Shown: positions 49,013 to 60,910 of the stretch, piece by piece | Layout of the letters: each line of letters opens with the position of its first letter | Position numbering within the stretch: position 1 is the first letter of the stretch | Source: Zanthoxylum bungeanum | Taxonomy: Eukaryota > Streptophyta > Magnoliopsida > Sapindales > Rutaceae | Direction of reading: 5' to 3' | DNA length: 64,000 nucleotides | Assembly (NCBI GenBank): GCA_019454045.1 | Contig: SKCR01034783.1 | Location: 1-64,000, forward strand | The notes under the pieces: model-generated | Told to the model about the DNA's origin: nothing | The model's database searches: none | The model's input: the letters and a program-made list of their open reading frames with translations, nothing else | Translations under genes and position numbers: made by a program

Positions 49013-49600
49013 AGTGCAAAAACTTTGTATGCTTTGGATGTTAGCTATTATATTAACATATATGTGGATATGTAAATGTGAAAATTTGGCATGAGTTAAG
49101 AATAAAGGATAATAACAAGTTAATAAATTCAAATTTATAATAATTTAGTAATTCTGATAAACTGCTGATATGTTTGATTTGTTTGTTTGTCATAAATATT
49201 TGACATGTTTGTTGTAATACTAGCGTGGTTATTTTCTGAGTTTTTAAAACTCACACCAAACCGATTTGCTTGTTTTACAGGTTGGTTTCCAGATGGGTCA
49301 ACCACTTCAACTTTGGAAGTCATGCTCGAGACACGGATCACCCAAGTGACAGTCACCCTTGCAAGTGTCCTGGGAGAATTTATAGAGCTTTAAGAATTCT
49401 ATGATATTTTTGTTATTATTTTGTTAGTCGTGTTGAACACATGGTTTGTATATATATTAAGTGAATATTTTGATTGATGATGATGTTGTGGGCACTGAGC
49501 CCTTGAGTATTGATAGATGATATGGGTAAGGAGCCCTTATATGGTGATTTTGATGTGTTGGTGTGGACCTGAGGTCCATTTTGATATATGATGTTCATTT

Positions 49601-52197
49601 TGTTAAGGTTGGTGCTCGGAGTGCTAATCCGAATCGTATTTATGTCAGATTCATGAATACGAATAATTCATTTCTTCATAATATTACTTATTTATGGTTG
49701 CACCTCTTGTGTTTTATATACGTATTCGATCTAATTATGATTAGATTGAAACTAAATATGATTTAGTGATATGTATATATTAGACAAAGACCTCAGGATT
49801 TACAACGTGGTGCGCAGTTACAACGTAATTTGTAATTGACATTGGGAAGTGTCACTATAAGTTGTATATTCTCAAATAAAGTTCATGGTCAAGATTTACT
49901 GACATGGGTCGGTTAGTAAAATCTGGTGAGACTATTACACGTCATATATCAGAGTTTGGTCCGATGGTTTATCTCAATGAATCATGAGTCTCTGGGAGAC
50001 CCGTATAGACGTGTAGGTGTTTATTTGATAAACACTGAACGAATCACCGAAGATTTCCTAATAGATGGTACACCAACGTCAATAGGAATATTCTCGGGTT
50101 GAGTAGTACAATGATCATTTGAGTTGAGATACCACCGTGGATGTATAAGGTATCCTTCATACTTTGATGGCAGTCACATCAACGATCTATTTAGATCAGA
50201 CCTCGACCTGTTCATTGGATGTAGACTGATCCTCAAGATATCATGTGTGTATCAAGATAGGATTCGTCAGTTCTGTGTACAGAGCATAGGTATTCAATAT
50301 GGAATTAGCAATCTGTTAAATCCATGGGCCTGTGGTACACTGTAAAAGTAAGTTCTAAGTGTTATTTGAGAGATTTCTAATGGATACGTCGACAGAATTG
50401 TACCTAAAGAGATTTGACGTTAATATCTATATCTCTGGGATAATCCGGATGCCTTTGATGGAGGGATTATACGTATTCGATGACCTCGACCTGTATGGTT
50501 CAATGAGTTTATCTGTGGTCGTCATAATTTACTGGTGGGTAAAGTATGACACGAAATTGGATTCCGTGACGGATATGTCTGAATCTAGAGAGTCTTATTA
50601 ATGAAACATACTCGTAGAGCACTAGGGCAACTTTTATAAATAATATTGATTATTTATAAATTGCTTAACGATTAAATAAAAGATACATTCTTAAGGGTTT
50701 TTATGGCCATTTCTTAGTTAATGTGTATTTGGATTTAATACAAGATTTTATTAAATACACATTAATTAATTGTCAAATAAAGTATTTGATATATGTCACA
50801 AATATATGTATTATTGACTATTTAAAGTAAATATGATACATATATTTAGATGTTTCTATTAAGTAATTATCTAATTATTTAATTGTTAAATAATTAGAAT
50901 AATTAAATACAAATGATCTTTTATCATGATTATGGTTTATATATGGCCAAGTGTAATTGGTTACACTTGTGTTTATATTAAGGAAAATGTATTCAAATTG
51001 AATTTTTCTTTTTTAATATTAATTAAAAATTGTTAAAATTTTGTTTTTTCCTTTTCTACCCTTATTCGGCCAAACCCTACATATGTAAGGGTTTCATTTT
51101 TCATTTGATTCACTTTATGTTCAAGCCTCCAAGAAATAAAAAGAGAGAGTTGAGAGAAAAACACAAAGCTTTTAAGCTTAAAACTTGAAGAAAAGCTTGG
51201 AAATCAAGGTATTTTCATCCTTTCTTTTTGTAGAAAATTATTTCTATTTCTTTAGGGTACTACATATGATGTAAGTATGTGTTTTTCTACTCTCTTATTT
51301 TGTGTTGAGATAACTTGAAAGTTCGATGAAAGGATAAATGCATGTATGTAAACAATGTTTGCTTATTAATGGTTAATAAGCACACTTTTGGTCATTAGAT
51401 GATTTGATTGCCATTCTAGAGTTGTTTGGCCATTCAATGATGACCTAGAATTGTTATTGAGTTGTTTCAAAGTTGTGAGACTTATTTGGTATTGTGGAGA
51501 TTATATTAAAGAGTTGGTTTGTGTTAATTTTGTTTAATTTGATTAATTGAAAAATTAGGGTTTCTAACCTAAACCAAAATTGGGGCTTTTCATATATATG
51601 TTGTATTTTGATACAAATGATATGTATAAATTATTTTGGTAGTGATTGGAAATCACCTAATCTTGCATTTGACAAATTAGGACCAAAATGATCAAAATGA
51701 CAACTATTGGGGGCTCACGGAAATTACCTAAAATTATGGAAAATTATTTCTGGATTATATTTGTATGTATATAAGATGTACATATCATTTTGGTAGTGAT
51801 TGGAAATCACCTAAACTTGTATTTGATAATTTAGTTCCAAAATGATCAAAATGCAAAAGGTTTGGGCTTTTCAGCAATTAAGGAAAAATCTGGAAAATTT
51901 TTCAGAGTTTTGTTTTATTGTATATGTGATGTACAAATCATTTTTGTTGTGATTGGAAATCACTTAAGCTTGTATTTAATAACTTATGACTAAAATGATT
52001 AAAATATAAAGTTTTGGGGTTTCATGATAATATATTGAAATTCTGATTTTTTTGGGTTAAAAATTCTGTTTTTGAGTATTGAGTAATTAGAAAAAATATG
52101 TTTATTTTAATTACCCAAGAAAAATTAAAGAAATCAGAAAATTTGATTTTCCCGCATTCTGCTGCATTACCTGTATATACCGCCCAAAACCCCAACA
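49601..52197 (+). mobile_element. Solo LTR of copia family 2
   Basis: It starts TGTTAAGGTTGGTGCTC, ends CGCCCAAAACCCCAACA and is 2597 bp long. The TSD is CATTT (49596-49600) against TATTT (52198-52202), with one change. The ends and body are homologous to the LTRs of the copia tandem at 53330-63171. It gives the fullest picture of this LTR, including the short frame at 50124-50345 and the hairpins near 50718 and 50871. Confidence 0.88.
50718..50897 (+). repeat. Long hairpins in the copia family 2 LTR
   Basis: A 13-bp perfect stem (TTAATGTGTATTT at 50718-50730, complement at 50753-50765) encloses a 22-nt loop. A second stem of 12 bp (CTAATTATTTAA) closes on a 3-nt loop, TTG, at 50871-50897, and its arms extend further imperfectly. 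The corresponding zone in the LTR at 60090-60260 is diverged but still inverted-repeat rich. Confidence 0.8.
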
Positions 52198-52348
52198 TAT
52201 TTTAGGTTCGTTTTAGTGCCGGACTGAGATCCAGGTTGTCCAATTTTAGAATACATCATGCTGAATTTTCGATAAATTCATAGGTTTATGGAGATGGGTC
52301 AATCATGTCTTCTCCCGGTAGCATCCTGCCTCTAGCGGGGTATTACAA

Positions 52349-52644
52349 GTCAAAGTTTGGCTATCCAAAATATTCTCAATGAAAGACTTGGGAGAAGAAA
52401 CATACATTCTTAGCATAAAAATCTACAGTGATAGATCCAGAAGAATGATTGGTGTATCCCAAGATCTATACATAGAAAAGGTGCTCAAGAGATTCAACAT
52501 GTAGGACTCTAAGAAAGGTTTGTTGCCTTGTAGACATGGAATTCATCTATTTAGATCGATGAGTCCCAAGACACCATAAGAGAGAGCATGTATGAGTCAA
52601 ATACCATATGTTTTCTGCCATATATAGTCTCATGTATGCCATAC
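52349..52644 (+). pseudogene. pol: Copia reverse transcriptase fragment
   Basis: The frame reads VKVWLSKIFSMKDLGEETYI, KIYSDRSRRMIGVSQDLYIE, KVLKRFNM and then HGIHLFRSMSPKTP, a stretch C-terminal to YVDD in copia RT. Stops interrupt it at 52503 and near 52578, and the frame shifts near 52615 before SLMYAI. It covers about 100 residues only. It lies between a gypsy-type LTR end (52347) and a gypsy-type LTR start (52645). Confidence 0.82.
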
Positions 52645-53329
52645 TGTAACGACTTCAAATATTTTTTTAGTTCGGCCAGGGACTCTAGAGATTTTCTTTT
52701 CCGTAATTTCCAGGATTGACTAGAGACAACGAACACCTACCTAGTTTTAAGCCCAACTTGCTTTTTTAAAGGCCCAACTAAATTATAGAAATAAAAGAAA
52801 AAGGAAGCCCAAGGCCCAATTAATTAAATTGCCTACACTTTTCTAGAATTTGATTAAGTAATGGAGAGAATAATAAAACAAAACAAAACAACAAAAGGAG
52901 AAAATCATTTCCTTTGGCATGCCGTGAGTTAGAGAGTGAGGAGAGAAAGAGAGAAAGTTTTCATTTTCTTAGCAAAAATTGAAGCTTATCAAGGGTAGTC
53001 CATCAACTTGAATTCAAGAAGAAGGAAAAAGGGGATCAAAAAGCATTGTTAAGGAAAAATGAAGATTGAATAGAGGTAAGAAGCTTATGACCCAAATCTT
53101 AAGTTGTGAGTTTTTGAAGTTTAGATGTTGGTAGTATGTTGTTGATGGCTAGTATTGTGATTATTGATGGGTGTTGAAATTAGAAAATCACTTTTGGGGA
53201 ACTTTTGGTTTTCAATTCTAATGAAAACATTATGTAAAGACTAGGAGTTTTGGAGGGTGTTGAGATGTTGAGATGTTGAAAGCTTGATATAAAGATATTA
53301 GATGATTGTATTTGCTTTTGTTTGATATA
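52645..53329 (+). mobile_element. 5' part of a gypsy-type LTR
   Basis: It starts TGTAACGACTTCAAATA, a common start for plant gypsy LTRs, directly after the copia RT fragment. It is non-coding, with CCCAAGGCCCAATTAATT near 52810 and purine-rich DNA near 52930. It is cut at about 53329, where copia family 2 LTR sequence begins (AATTATGACGAACAC). Confidence 0.5.
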
Positions 53330-53420
53330 ATTATGACGAACACAGATAAAATCTCTGAACCATACAGGTCGAGGTCACTGCATACGTATAATCCTTCCAT
53401 TACAGGTATCCAGATTACCC

Positions 53421-53485
<65 letters not shown>

Positions 53486-54243
53486 GTCAAATCTCTTTAG
53501 GTATAATCCCATCGACGATTCTATTAGCAATCTTTTAAATAACACTTAGAACTGATTTCTACAGTGTACCATGGGCCCATAGATTTAATAGATTGCTAAT
53601 TCCATAATGGATATCTATGTTCTGTACAAATAAGTGACGGATCCTATCTTGATACGTACAAGATATGCTGAGGATCAGTCCACACCCAACGAACAGACGA
53701 AGGTCTGATCTAAATAGATCGGTGACGTGACTGCTATCAAAATATGAAGGGTACCTCATACATCCACAGTGGTTTCTCAAGTTGAAGGATCACTATGCTC
53801 ACTTAACCCGAGAAGATTCTTATTGACGTTGGTGTATCATCTATTAAAAATCTTCAGTGAGTCGTTCAGTGTTTATCCAATATAAACACCTATGTGTCTA
53901 TACGAGTCTCCCGAAACTCATGGTTCATTGAGAAATAATTAGAATCCAACATTACAATACACGACACATACCGGTCTCAACGGGTTTACTTACTGACCAA
54001 GTAATTGTAAACCTTGACCAGGAATAGTTAAAGAATGATATTGTAATGATACTACTCAATGTTAGTTGCGACGCTTTTGCAACTGTATCATAACCAATCA
54101 CTCTATGGTCATTTACGTCTTTAACATATAATAAAAGAATTTATATTATAGAAACTGTTTATTTTATTCATTAATAAAATATATACAAGAGTATTTACAG
54201 GGGAATATATATGAAATTGGCGCTCAGAGCACCAACCCTAACA
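53330..54243 (-). repeat. 3' LTR of copia E, truncated
   Basis: Its start on the minus strand is TGTTAGGGTTGGTGCTC at 54243. It matches the LTR at 63171-58893 through the first 0.9 kb and ends abruptly at 53330 against other DNA. It contains an AT run at 53425-53482 where the other copy has only AGATATAGATATAAACG. Confidence 0.85.
53425..53482. repeat. AT dinucleotide microsatellite in copia E LTR
   Basis: About 29 AT units are seen. The orthologous site in the LTR near 60533 has the short unexpanded form, so the run arose after this LTR copy was made. Confidence 0.9.
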
Positions 54244-54265
54244 AAATCTCCCACTAGCTCTAGTG

Positions 54266-55974
54266 CTAATATCGATTGTATCTAATACCCATCGACTCCA
54301 CATGTTTATCAAATAACTTCGGAGGTATGGATTTCATGAGCAGGTCTGCTACATTATCTTCACTGGGAACTTTACGCACGACAATATCACATCGCGACAC
54401 AATCTCTCGAATGATATGGTACTTTCGTTCCACATGCTTCGAAATCTGATGCGCCATCAATTCTTTTGCTTGCGCAATGGCACCAGTATTATCACAGTAT
54501 AATGGAATCAGATTCTCAATACTTGGGACAACTCCCAATTCTGTGATAAACTTCTTAAGCCAAACAGCTTCTTTTGCAGCTTCAGAAGTAGCAATATATT
54601 CCGCCTCTGTGGTGGAATCAGTTGTATACCCCTATTTGAAACTTTTCCAACAAACTGCACCTCCGTTAAGGGTAAATACGAATCCTGATGTATACTTTCT
54701 ATCATCGGGATCCGATTGGAAATCAGAATCCGTATACCCATTAATATGTAGTTTATTTCCTCCATATATGACAAACTTTTCCTTAGTACCTTCAAGATAC
54801 TTCAGGATATGTTTAACGGCCATCCAATGGTCATTTCCTGGATTGGACTGATATCTACTGGTTACACTAACCGCGTAGCTAATATCAGGCCTCGTACATA
54901 ACATGTCATACATAATGCTACCCAAACATTAAGTATAAGTCCGATTAGACATTCTAATCTTCTCATCTTCTGTTTGTGGACACATCTTATTCGAAAGATG
55001 AATGCCATGTCTGAACGATATATTTGTTGTCTTACAGTTGGCAAAATTGTACCATTCTATGATCTTAACTGTGTACATTTGTTGGGATAACCCAATAATC
55101 TTTCTTTCTCTATCTCTATATAGCTTTATACCCAAGATATAAGAAGCTCCACTCAGTTCCTTCATAAATAAATTCTTACAGAGGTAAGCTTTGACACCTT
55201 GCATCATTCCTATATCATTCCTAATGATTATGATGTCATTAACATAGAGAACCAAAAATTCTATCATACTCCCACTGGCCTTCTGGTACAAACAGAATTC
55301 TTACATATTCTTGAGAAAATCAGAAAATCTAATAATCTCGTCGAATCGAAGATTCCATATTCGCGAAGCTTGCTTTAGTGCATAAATAGACTTCTTAAGC
55401 TTACAAACCATGCTGAGGTTTCGCTGGATACAAAACCCTTCAGCTGTTCCATATAGATTTCTTCATCAAGAAAACCATTTAGAAAAGCCGTTGTGACATC
55501 CATTTGTCAAATCTCATAATTATGGTAAGCAGTAATAGACAATAAAATCCTCATAGACTTTAGCATCGCAACTGGTGAAAATGTTTCATCGTAGTCGACA
55601 CCAGGTCCCTGCGTGTAACCTTTAGCTACCAGTCTGGCCATAAATGTTTCAATCTTTCCGTCAGGCCCACTCTTTTTTTTGTAAACCCATTTACTACCGA
55701 TAGGAATAAATCCTTCAGGAAGCGGAACCAAGTCCCAAACTTGATTCTGATGCATAGAGTCTAACTATGATTTCATGGCCTCTTGCCACTTCGCGGAGTC
55801 GATGTCCAACATCACTTCTCTATAGGTATAAGGGTCAGTATCTTTGACTAAGAGAAGATCTAGACTCATTTCTTGTATCAAATACAAGAATTCAAGAGGT
55901 CTAGACACCCTTTGAGACCTACGTAGTGTGTGTGTTGAAGGCTCTTCATCTATTTGAACTTCAGGTTCCTCCAC
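54266..55974 (-). pseudogene. pol: Reverse transcriptase and RNase H of copia E
   Basis: The linker (RRSQRVSRPLEFLY) starts near 55940. RT shows GSKWVYKKKSGPDGKIET and ARLVAKGYTQGPGVDYDETF at 55755-55507. The active-site motif reads LYVNDIIII rather than YVDD: one Asp is now Asn. The connection and RNase H follow (TRPDISYAV, DHWMAVKHILKYL, DSDFQSDPDDRKYTSGF, then LYCDNTGAIAQAKELMAHQI and ADLLMKSIPP). Breaks lie near 55510, 55300, 54927, 54640 and 54540. Confidence 0.87.
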
Positions 55975-56072
55975 TGGTTCGTTGGTTCCATGTTGTACTT
56001 CATCAACTTCAACTTGTCTATGATTACCTCATTCAGACAAAAATTCTACCTCTACAAATTTTGCAAAGCGAG

Positions 56073-56913
56073 CTACGAATACATTTCGATGCTCGGTATC
56101 ATAGAATAAATATCCTTTCGTATTTGAATGATATCCAACAAACCTAAATTTTTGCCCTCGAGGCGAAAGCTTATCTTGCTGAGCCATCCTGACATAGGCA
56201 GGACATCCCTAAATCTTAACATAATTAAGATTTGGTTTCCTACCAGTCTATATCTCATATGGAGTTGTAGAAACAACCTTGGAAGGAATCTTATTCAAAA
56301 TATGAGCAGCAGTTAAAAGAGCATATCCCCATAAGTAATAGGGCAAATCTGTAAAACTCAACATCGATCAAACCATATCCAATAAAGTCCGATTTCTCCT
56401 TTCGGACACTCCATCGTGTTGTGGAGTACCCAGAGGAGTATATTGCGCTAGAATCTCATTCTCCTTTAAATAATCAGTGAACTCACCACTCATATATTCA
56501 CCGCTTCGATCAGATCATAGACATTTAATATATTTATCAGTTTGTTTTTCCACTTCATTTCAGAATTCTTTGAACTTTTCAAAGGTTTCCGATTTTTATT
56601 TCATCAAATAAACATAACCATACCGTGAAAAATCATCGGTAAAGGTAACGAAGTATGAAAAATCACTGTGAGCAGTGTAACTAATGGGACCACATACATT
56701 AGAATGCATTAATTCCAATAATTCAGCGGCTCGGTGACCTACACCCGAAAATGTGGCATTGGTCATTTTGCCTCGAATGCAGGATTCACAAGTTGGATAA
56801 GTTTCAATCGTAAGATCATGTACCAAACCATTCCTAACCAACTGGGTTAGGCATTTCACGCCTATATGAACCAACCTCATATGCCACAGTTCAGTATTAT
56901 TTATATCAGACAC
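56073..56913 (-). pseudogene. pol: Integrase of copia E
   Basis: The GAG-pre-integrase part reads LWHMRLVHIG and CESCIRGKM. The core shows D in MHSNVCGP changed to N (usual HSDVCGP), D in SDRSGEY with a nearby stop, and E in GVSERRNRTLLDMV near 56400. The C-terminal piece at 56276-56073 matches the GWLSKISFRLEGK-type end. Scattered stops inactivate it. Confidence 0.8.
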
Positions 56914-56945
56914 TTTATTCTATTAATTCCAGCATTAAAGATATA

Positions 56946-57392
56946 TTATGAGGAATGCAAAATGTAATGACCATGCTCATTTGGACAAACTAGGATCTGA
57001 ACATTATATCTATCATATAAATATAAAGAACGATTCTTAATATTTACATTATATCCTTCAGTATCTAATACAAAAAGTGATATAATGTTCGTAACACATC
57101 CTGGTACAAAAAAGCATTCATGCAACAAAAGGCTCCCACTGGGTAGAGGAATCTTGCATAAGCCCACAACAACTACATCCAAAGAGTCGCCACTCCCGAA
57201 TCGCAATTGCATCTCCCCATATTTTAGCCGTCTACTTTCCTTCAGCACCTGCAACGAATTGAAAATGTGAATTGGACAAGCAGAATCTAAAATCCAACTG
57301 GATGACACATCTTCACAAGCTAATGAGATATCAATAATGGGAAAAATAAAAGTACCTGAAGTAGATGCTCTTTCCTTTCTGATTTGCACCAA
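56946..57392 (-). pseudogene. pol: Protease of copia E
   Basis: A 148-codon open stretch carries WILDSACPIHIF, the DSA/DTG-type catalytic motif, and continues through FGSGDSLDVVVVG and LHECFFVPGCVTNIIS. Copia proteases usually have DSG/DTG or DSA at this place. It is open from just after a stop in the zinc-knuckle region to 56946. Confidence 0.82.
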
Positions 57393-57413
57393 ATAGTCAG
57401 GACATTTCCTTTT

Positions 57414-58176
57414 CTAGTGGCCAATCTTGCTATAGTGGTGGCATTTATCTTCGACAGCTCTCTTGGGTTTAACTATCTTACCCTGTGGTGGAAGATTTAT
57501 ACCATTCTTCTTCTTCTTACCTTTCTTCTTCTTCCATTTCTGTTTAGATTGGGAGAAAGCAGGAAGAGCAGTGGGTTTATGAGGGCGAGTCGGTACTCCA
57601 TTCCTCAAATCTTCATCTGCAGTTTGCAGCATCTTATGCAGCTCCTAATAAGAACAGCTAATCCCATTCATATGATGGTGGGAGAGATCCAAGTATGACA
57701 CTTCGTCCTAATGTGTCATTAAGAGGGAAATTATAGCGCCTCAATTGTTCGATCAAATCAATAAGATGAAGCACGTGAGGGCTCACAGCCTGTCCATCTT
57801 CCATTTTTTCATAGAATAGTTCCATTACAATTTTATGAACCGAGACTTGTTCTTGGTTCATAAAGGACTCTCGCAGCTACATCATCATAGTATATACGTC
57901 AGGCAATCCAAAATATTACCTCTTCAGCTCCGGTGCCAAGGAACCGAGAATATATGATTTGACTATTCTATCATCATCTCTCCATTTTTGGAGAGTCTCA
58001 TGTTCCTCTGGTGTTACATCATCCGCTATTGCAAGTGACCTTCTAACGCATATTCTATTTGCTCAGACCCAAGAAAAAAATCTTAGATCCAAGTCCCAAT
58101 CTGTAAAGTTTTCGGTGCCTTTAAGCTTGTTCGTATCAAGTATACGAGCAAAAGGATTTGAAGCAGGTGCCGCCAT
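57414..58176 (-). pseudogene. gag: gag of copia E
   Basis: The ATG at 58176-58174 starts MAAPASNPFARILDTNKLKG, a usual copia gag N-terminus. A stop follows after FFSWV. The middle part is open at 57861-57658 (EQVSVHKIVMELFYEKMEDG, ILGSLPPSYEWD). The zinc knuckle near 57430 reads KCHHYSKIGH: its second Cys is Tyr, and a TAG replaces the Trp after the His. Confidence 0.82.
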
Positions 58177-60799
58177 CGCAAATCTATTATATAGATAGCG
58201 AAAAACGGTTAGCAGACTAAACAGTTTCACATAATATTAAACAAAAAAAATCAAAGCATAAATAGATCATGGATTTTTAATCTAAAAATGTCCCTCTCAC
58301 TATTACATGCAATACTGTAATCCCCAAACAGAATGCAAACAAACAATTAATCAAATTAAATTTAATAGCAAAAGGTGGATCCCATGAATATATTTCAGTT
58401 CACAACTTTGGCACGATCTCGCCTACGTATATTCATTAGGTAGACAACTCATTGTCAATCACTCAATAGTGACTTCTGGGTTTCGATCCTGGTCATTTCT
58501 CGTAGTGAAAGCTTTGGAACGTTCACAATGAGGCGTTCCAATGTTAAACTTGTCAATGATAAGTTCAAGATACTTGCGTAGTCCTGACAACTTTAGCACG
58601 TTCAGGATTTCCGCTTTCGCTTGAACCCTCACTGCTTTGGAATGATCTCGGATTTAGCCATAGAAAAGATATCCACAAACCGTATTGACAAGACGAACCA
58701 AGAAATATGCATCCAATACATATTGCTTTTAAAACCTTATTAATTAGGGATTTCCCGCAAAGATGATACATATTTAATTTAATCAAATTAAATAAATACA
58801 ACCATGTATAAAGTAAGAACATATATAAACATAGAATTTAAAGGCATATTCATATCATGTGTTCAGGTTCAGACCTGCTATGATACCATTTTTGTTGGGC
58901 TTTTGGGTGGCAATACGGGTAAACGCTGCGGAACGCCGAAAATTAAAATTTTTTGATTTCAATAATTTTCTTGGGTAATTAAAATAAACTAATTTATTTC
59001 AATTACTCAATACTTAAAAGTTGAAATTTTTACACAAAAATCAGATTTTTCAGTAATTACCATTTAGCCCCAAAACTTTATATTTTTGTCATTTTAGTCC
59101 AAAATTGTCAAATACAATTATAATTGATTCCAAATCAATCCCAAATTGATTTATACATGTCTAATACATGAAAATATAATTTACAACTCATAGAAACCGA
59201 ATTTCCAAAATTTTTCGAATGGTCCCAAAAGTTTCAAGTATTTACAATTTGGTCATTTTTGTTCAAAACATGTCAAGATCAAATCCAAAAATTCCAAAAT
59301 TTAATATACATCATATATACATCAAATATCATCACATATATGAAAAGCCTCAAATTTGGTGAAGGTTAAAAACCCTAATTTTATAATTTCACAAATTAAC
59401 AAAATTAACACCAAATGAATTAAATTCAATACTTTAATTCAATTCCCACAACACCAAACAAGCCTCACCATCATGAAACAACTCAAAAGAATTACAGGTC
59501 AATCATGAGTGGCTAAGTAACTCTAGAATGGCAACTAACCATCAAATGTCAAAAAGAAAGCTTAATAAACAATTTTAAGCATTCTTATTCAATTTACATG
59601 CTTCCATCTTTCATCCAAGCTTCCAATCATCAAAACACATCCATAAGAAAGTAGAGAAGAAACTAAGCTACACATGTTGAAAATTATGATCTTAGAAACA
59701 ATTTTTAAGAAGAAGAAAATAAGAAAATCCTTACCAAATTTCCAAAAATTGCAAGCTTTTCTTCTTTCTTTCACTTTTCCTCTCTTTCTCACTTTTTATT
59801 TGATTTTCTATGGTTCTTGGATTGTGAAACCAAAAATAAAAAGTGGCCTTATATATATTTCCTAAATACCGAAAAAATAAGGAAAAATAAAGGCCAAGTA
59901 TTTTTATTTTTATTTCATTAATTGGAAAATGATTTAATAAATATTTGTGGTGTAAAATAATTAATCAAATTAATGTTTATCACAAAATATCCAATTAAAT
60001 TATGCCATTTAAAACCATTCAAACTTGGCCATGAAATATATGTAATTAATCAAAATAAGGAAAAATAAAGGCCAAGTATACTTAATAAAGTTAACTAGAT
60101 ATTTAATATTTAATTAATTTAATTATTTAACATTTAAATAATCAAATAATTAAATATAAATATCTCAAATATATGTATTACATTTACATTAAATAATCAA
60201 AATACATATATTAATAATAAATGTCAAATATCATAATTCGACATTTAATAAATGGCCTATAAGATCTTAAAAGCATGTATCTTCGTTTAACTGTTAAACG
60301 ACTTATAAATAATCAATATTATTTATAAAAATTGTCCTAGTGCGCTACGAGTATATCTCATTAGTGAGACTCTCTAGGTTCAGACATATTCGTCACGAAA
60401 TCCGATTTCGTGTCCATAATCTACCCACCCGTAAATTATGACGAACACGGATAAAATATCTAAACCATACAAGTCGAGGTCACTGCATACGTATAATTCT
60501 TCCGCCACAGGTATCTGGATTATCCCAGAGATATAGATATAAACGTCAAATCTCTTTAGGTATAATGATGAGCGGTAATTATATCAGTATTTACCGTCCC
60601 TTTTACTTAATATTTATATAGTTTCTTGAGTTTTGTGAATATTTTGATGTGTTTTGTGTTATTTTATAGATAAATAAAATAACAGGACTCTCTGGAATCA
60701 AATCGGGGCCAAAATAGTGAAAAACCAATAAAAAGGGAAAAAATATAAATTTCCTGCTAAAATGCACTGTTTGCTAAAATGCGCCGTCTGCTAAACTAC

Positions 60800-60910
60800 A
60801 CCGGACACGTGTCACAATCAGAGAAGTTTGCTATCATGCGCCATTGCTAACATGCGCCTGCCACGTGTCAACATCATAAAAAATATGCCAACATGTGCCT
60901 AACACGTGTC
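60800..60910 (+). repeat. Repeated ACACGTGTCA / CCACGTGTCA boxes
   Basis: CACGTG cores lie at 60806-60811, 60862-60867 and 60903-60908, each followed by TCA and separated by copies of TGCTAACATGCGCC-like sequence. CACGTG is the G-box bound by plant bZIP and bHLH factors. Position in the upstream half of the LTR fits an enhancer; that role is inferred. Confidence 0.7.

Larger units (their letters stand above)
49013..52347 (+). mobile_element. 3' part of a gypsy-type LTR, split by a solo LTR
   Basis: 49013-49600 and 52203-52347 are joined once the nested solo LTR is ignored. The right piece ends GGTAGCATCCTGCC, then GCGGGGTATTACA, a typical plus-strand end of a gypsy LTR. The start is not here: 49013 abuts the truncated gypsy B LTR. 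The missing 5' part may be the LTR start seen at 52645-53329. No reading frame. Confidence 0.5.

Noticed and set aside
49013..49600. Possible exon-like sequence near 49220-49390 (open frame of 62 codons)
   Set aside because: It lies within gypsy-type LTR sequence, has no motif and lacks supporting splice structure.
53306..53500. Frames with long Tyr-Ile runs
   Set aside because: Translation of the AT microsatellite only.
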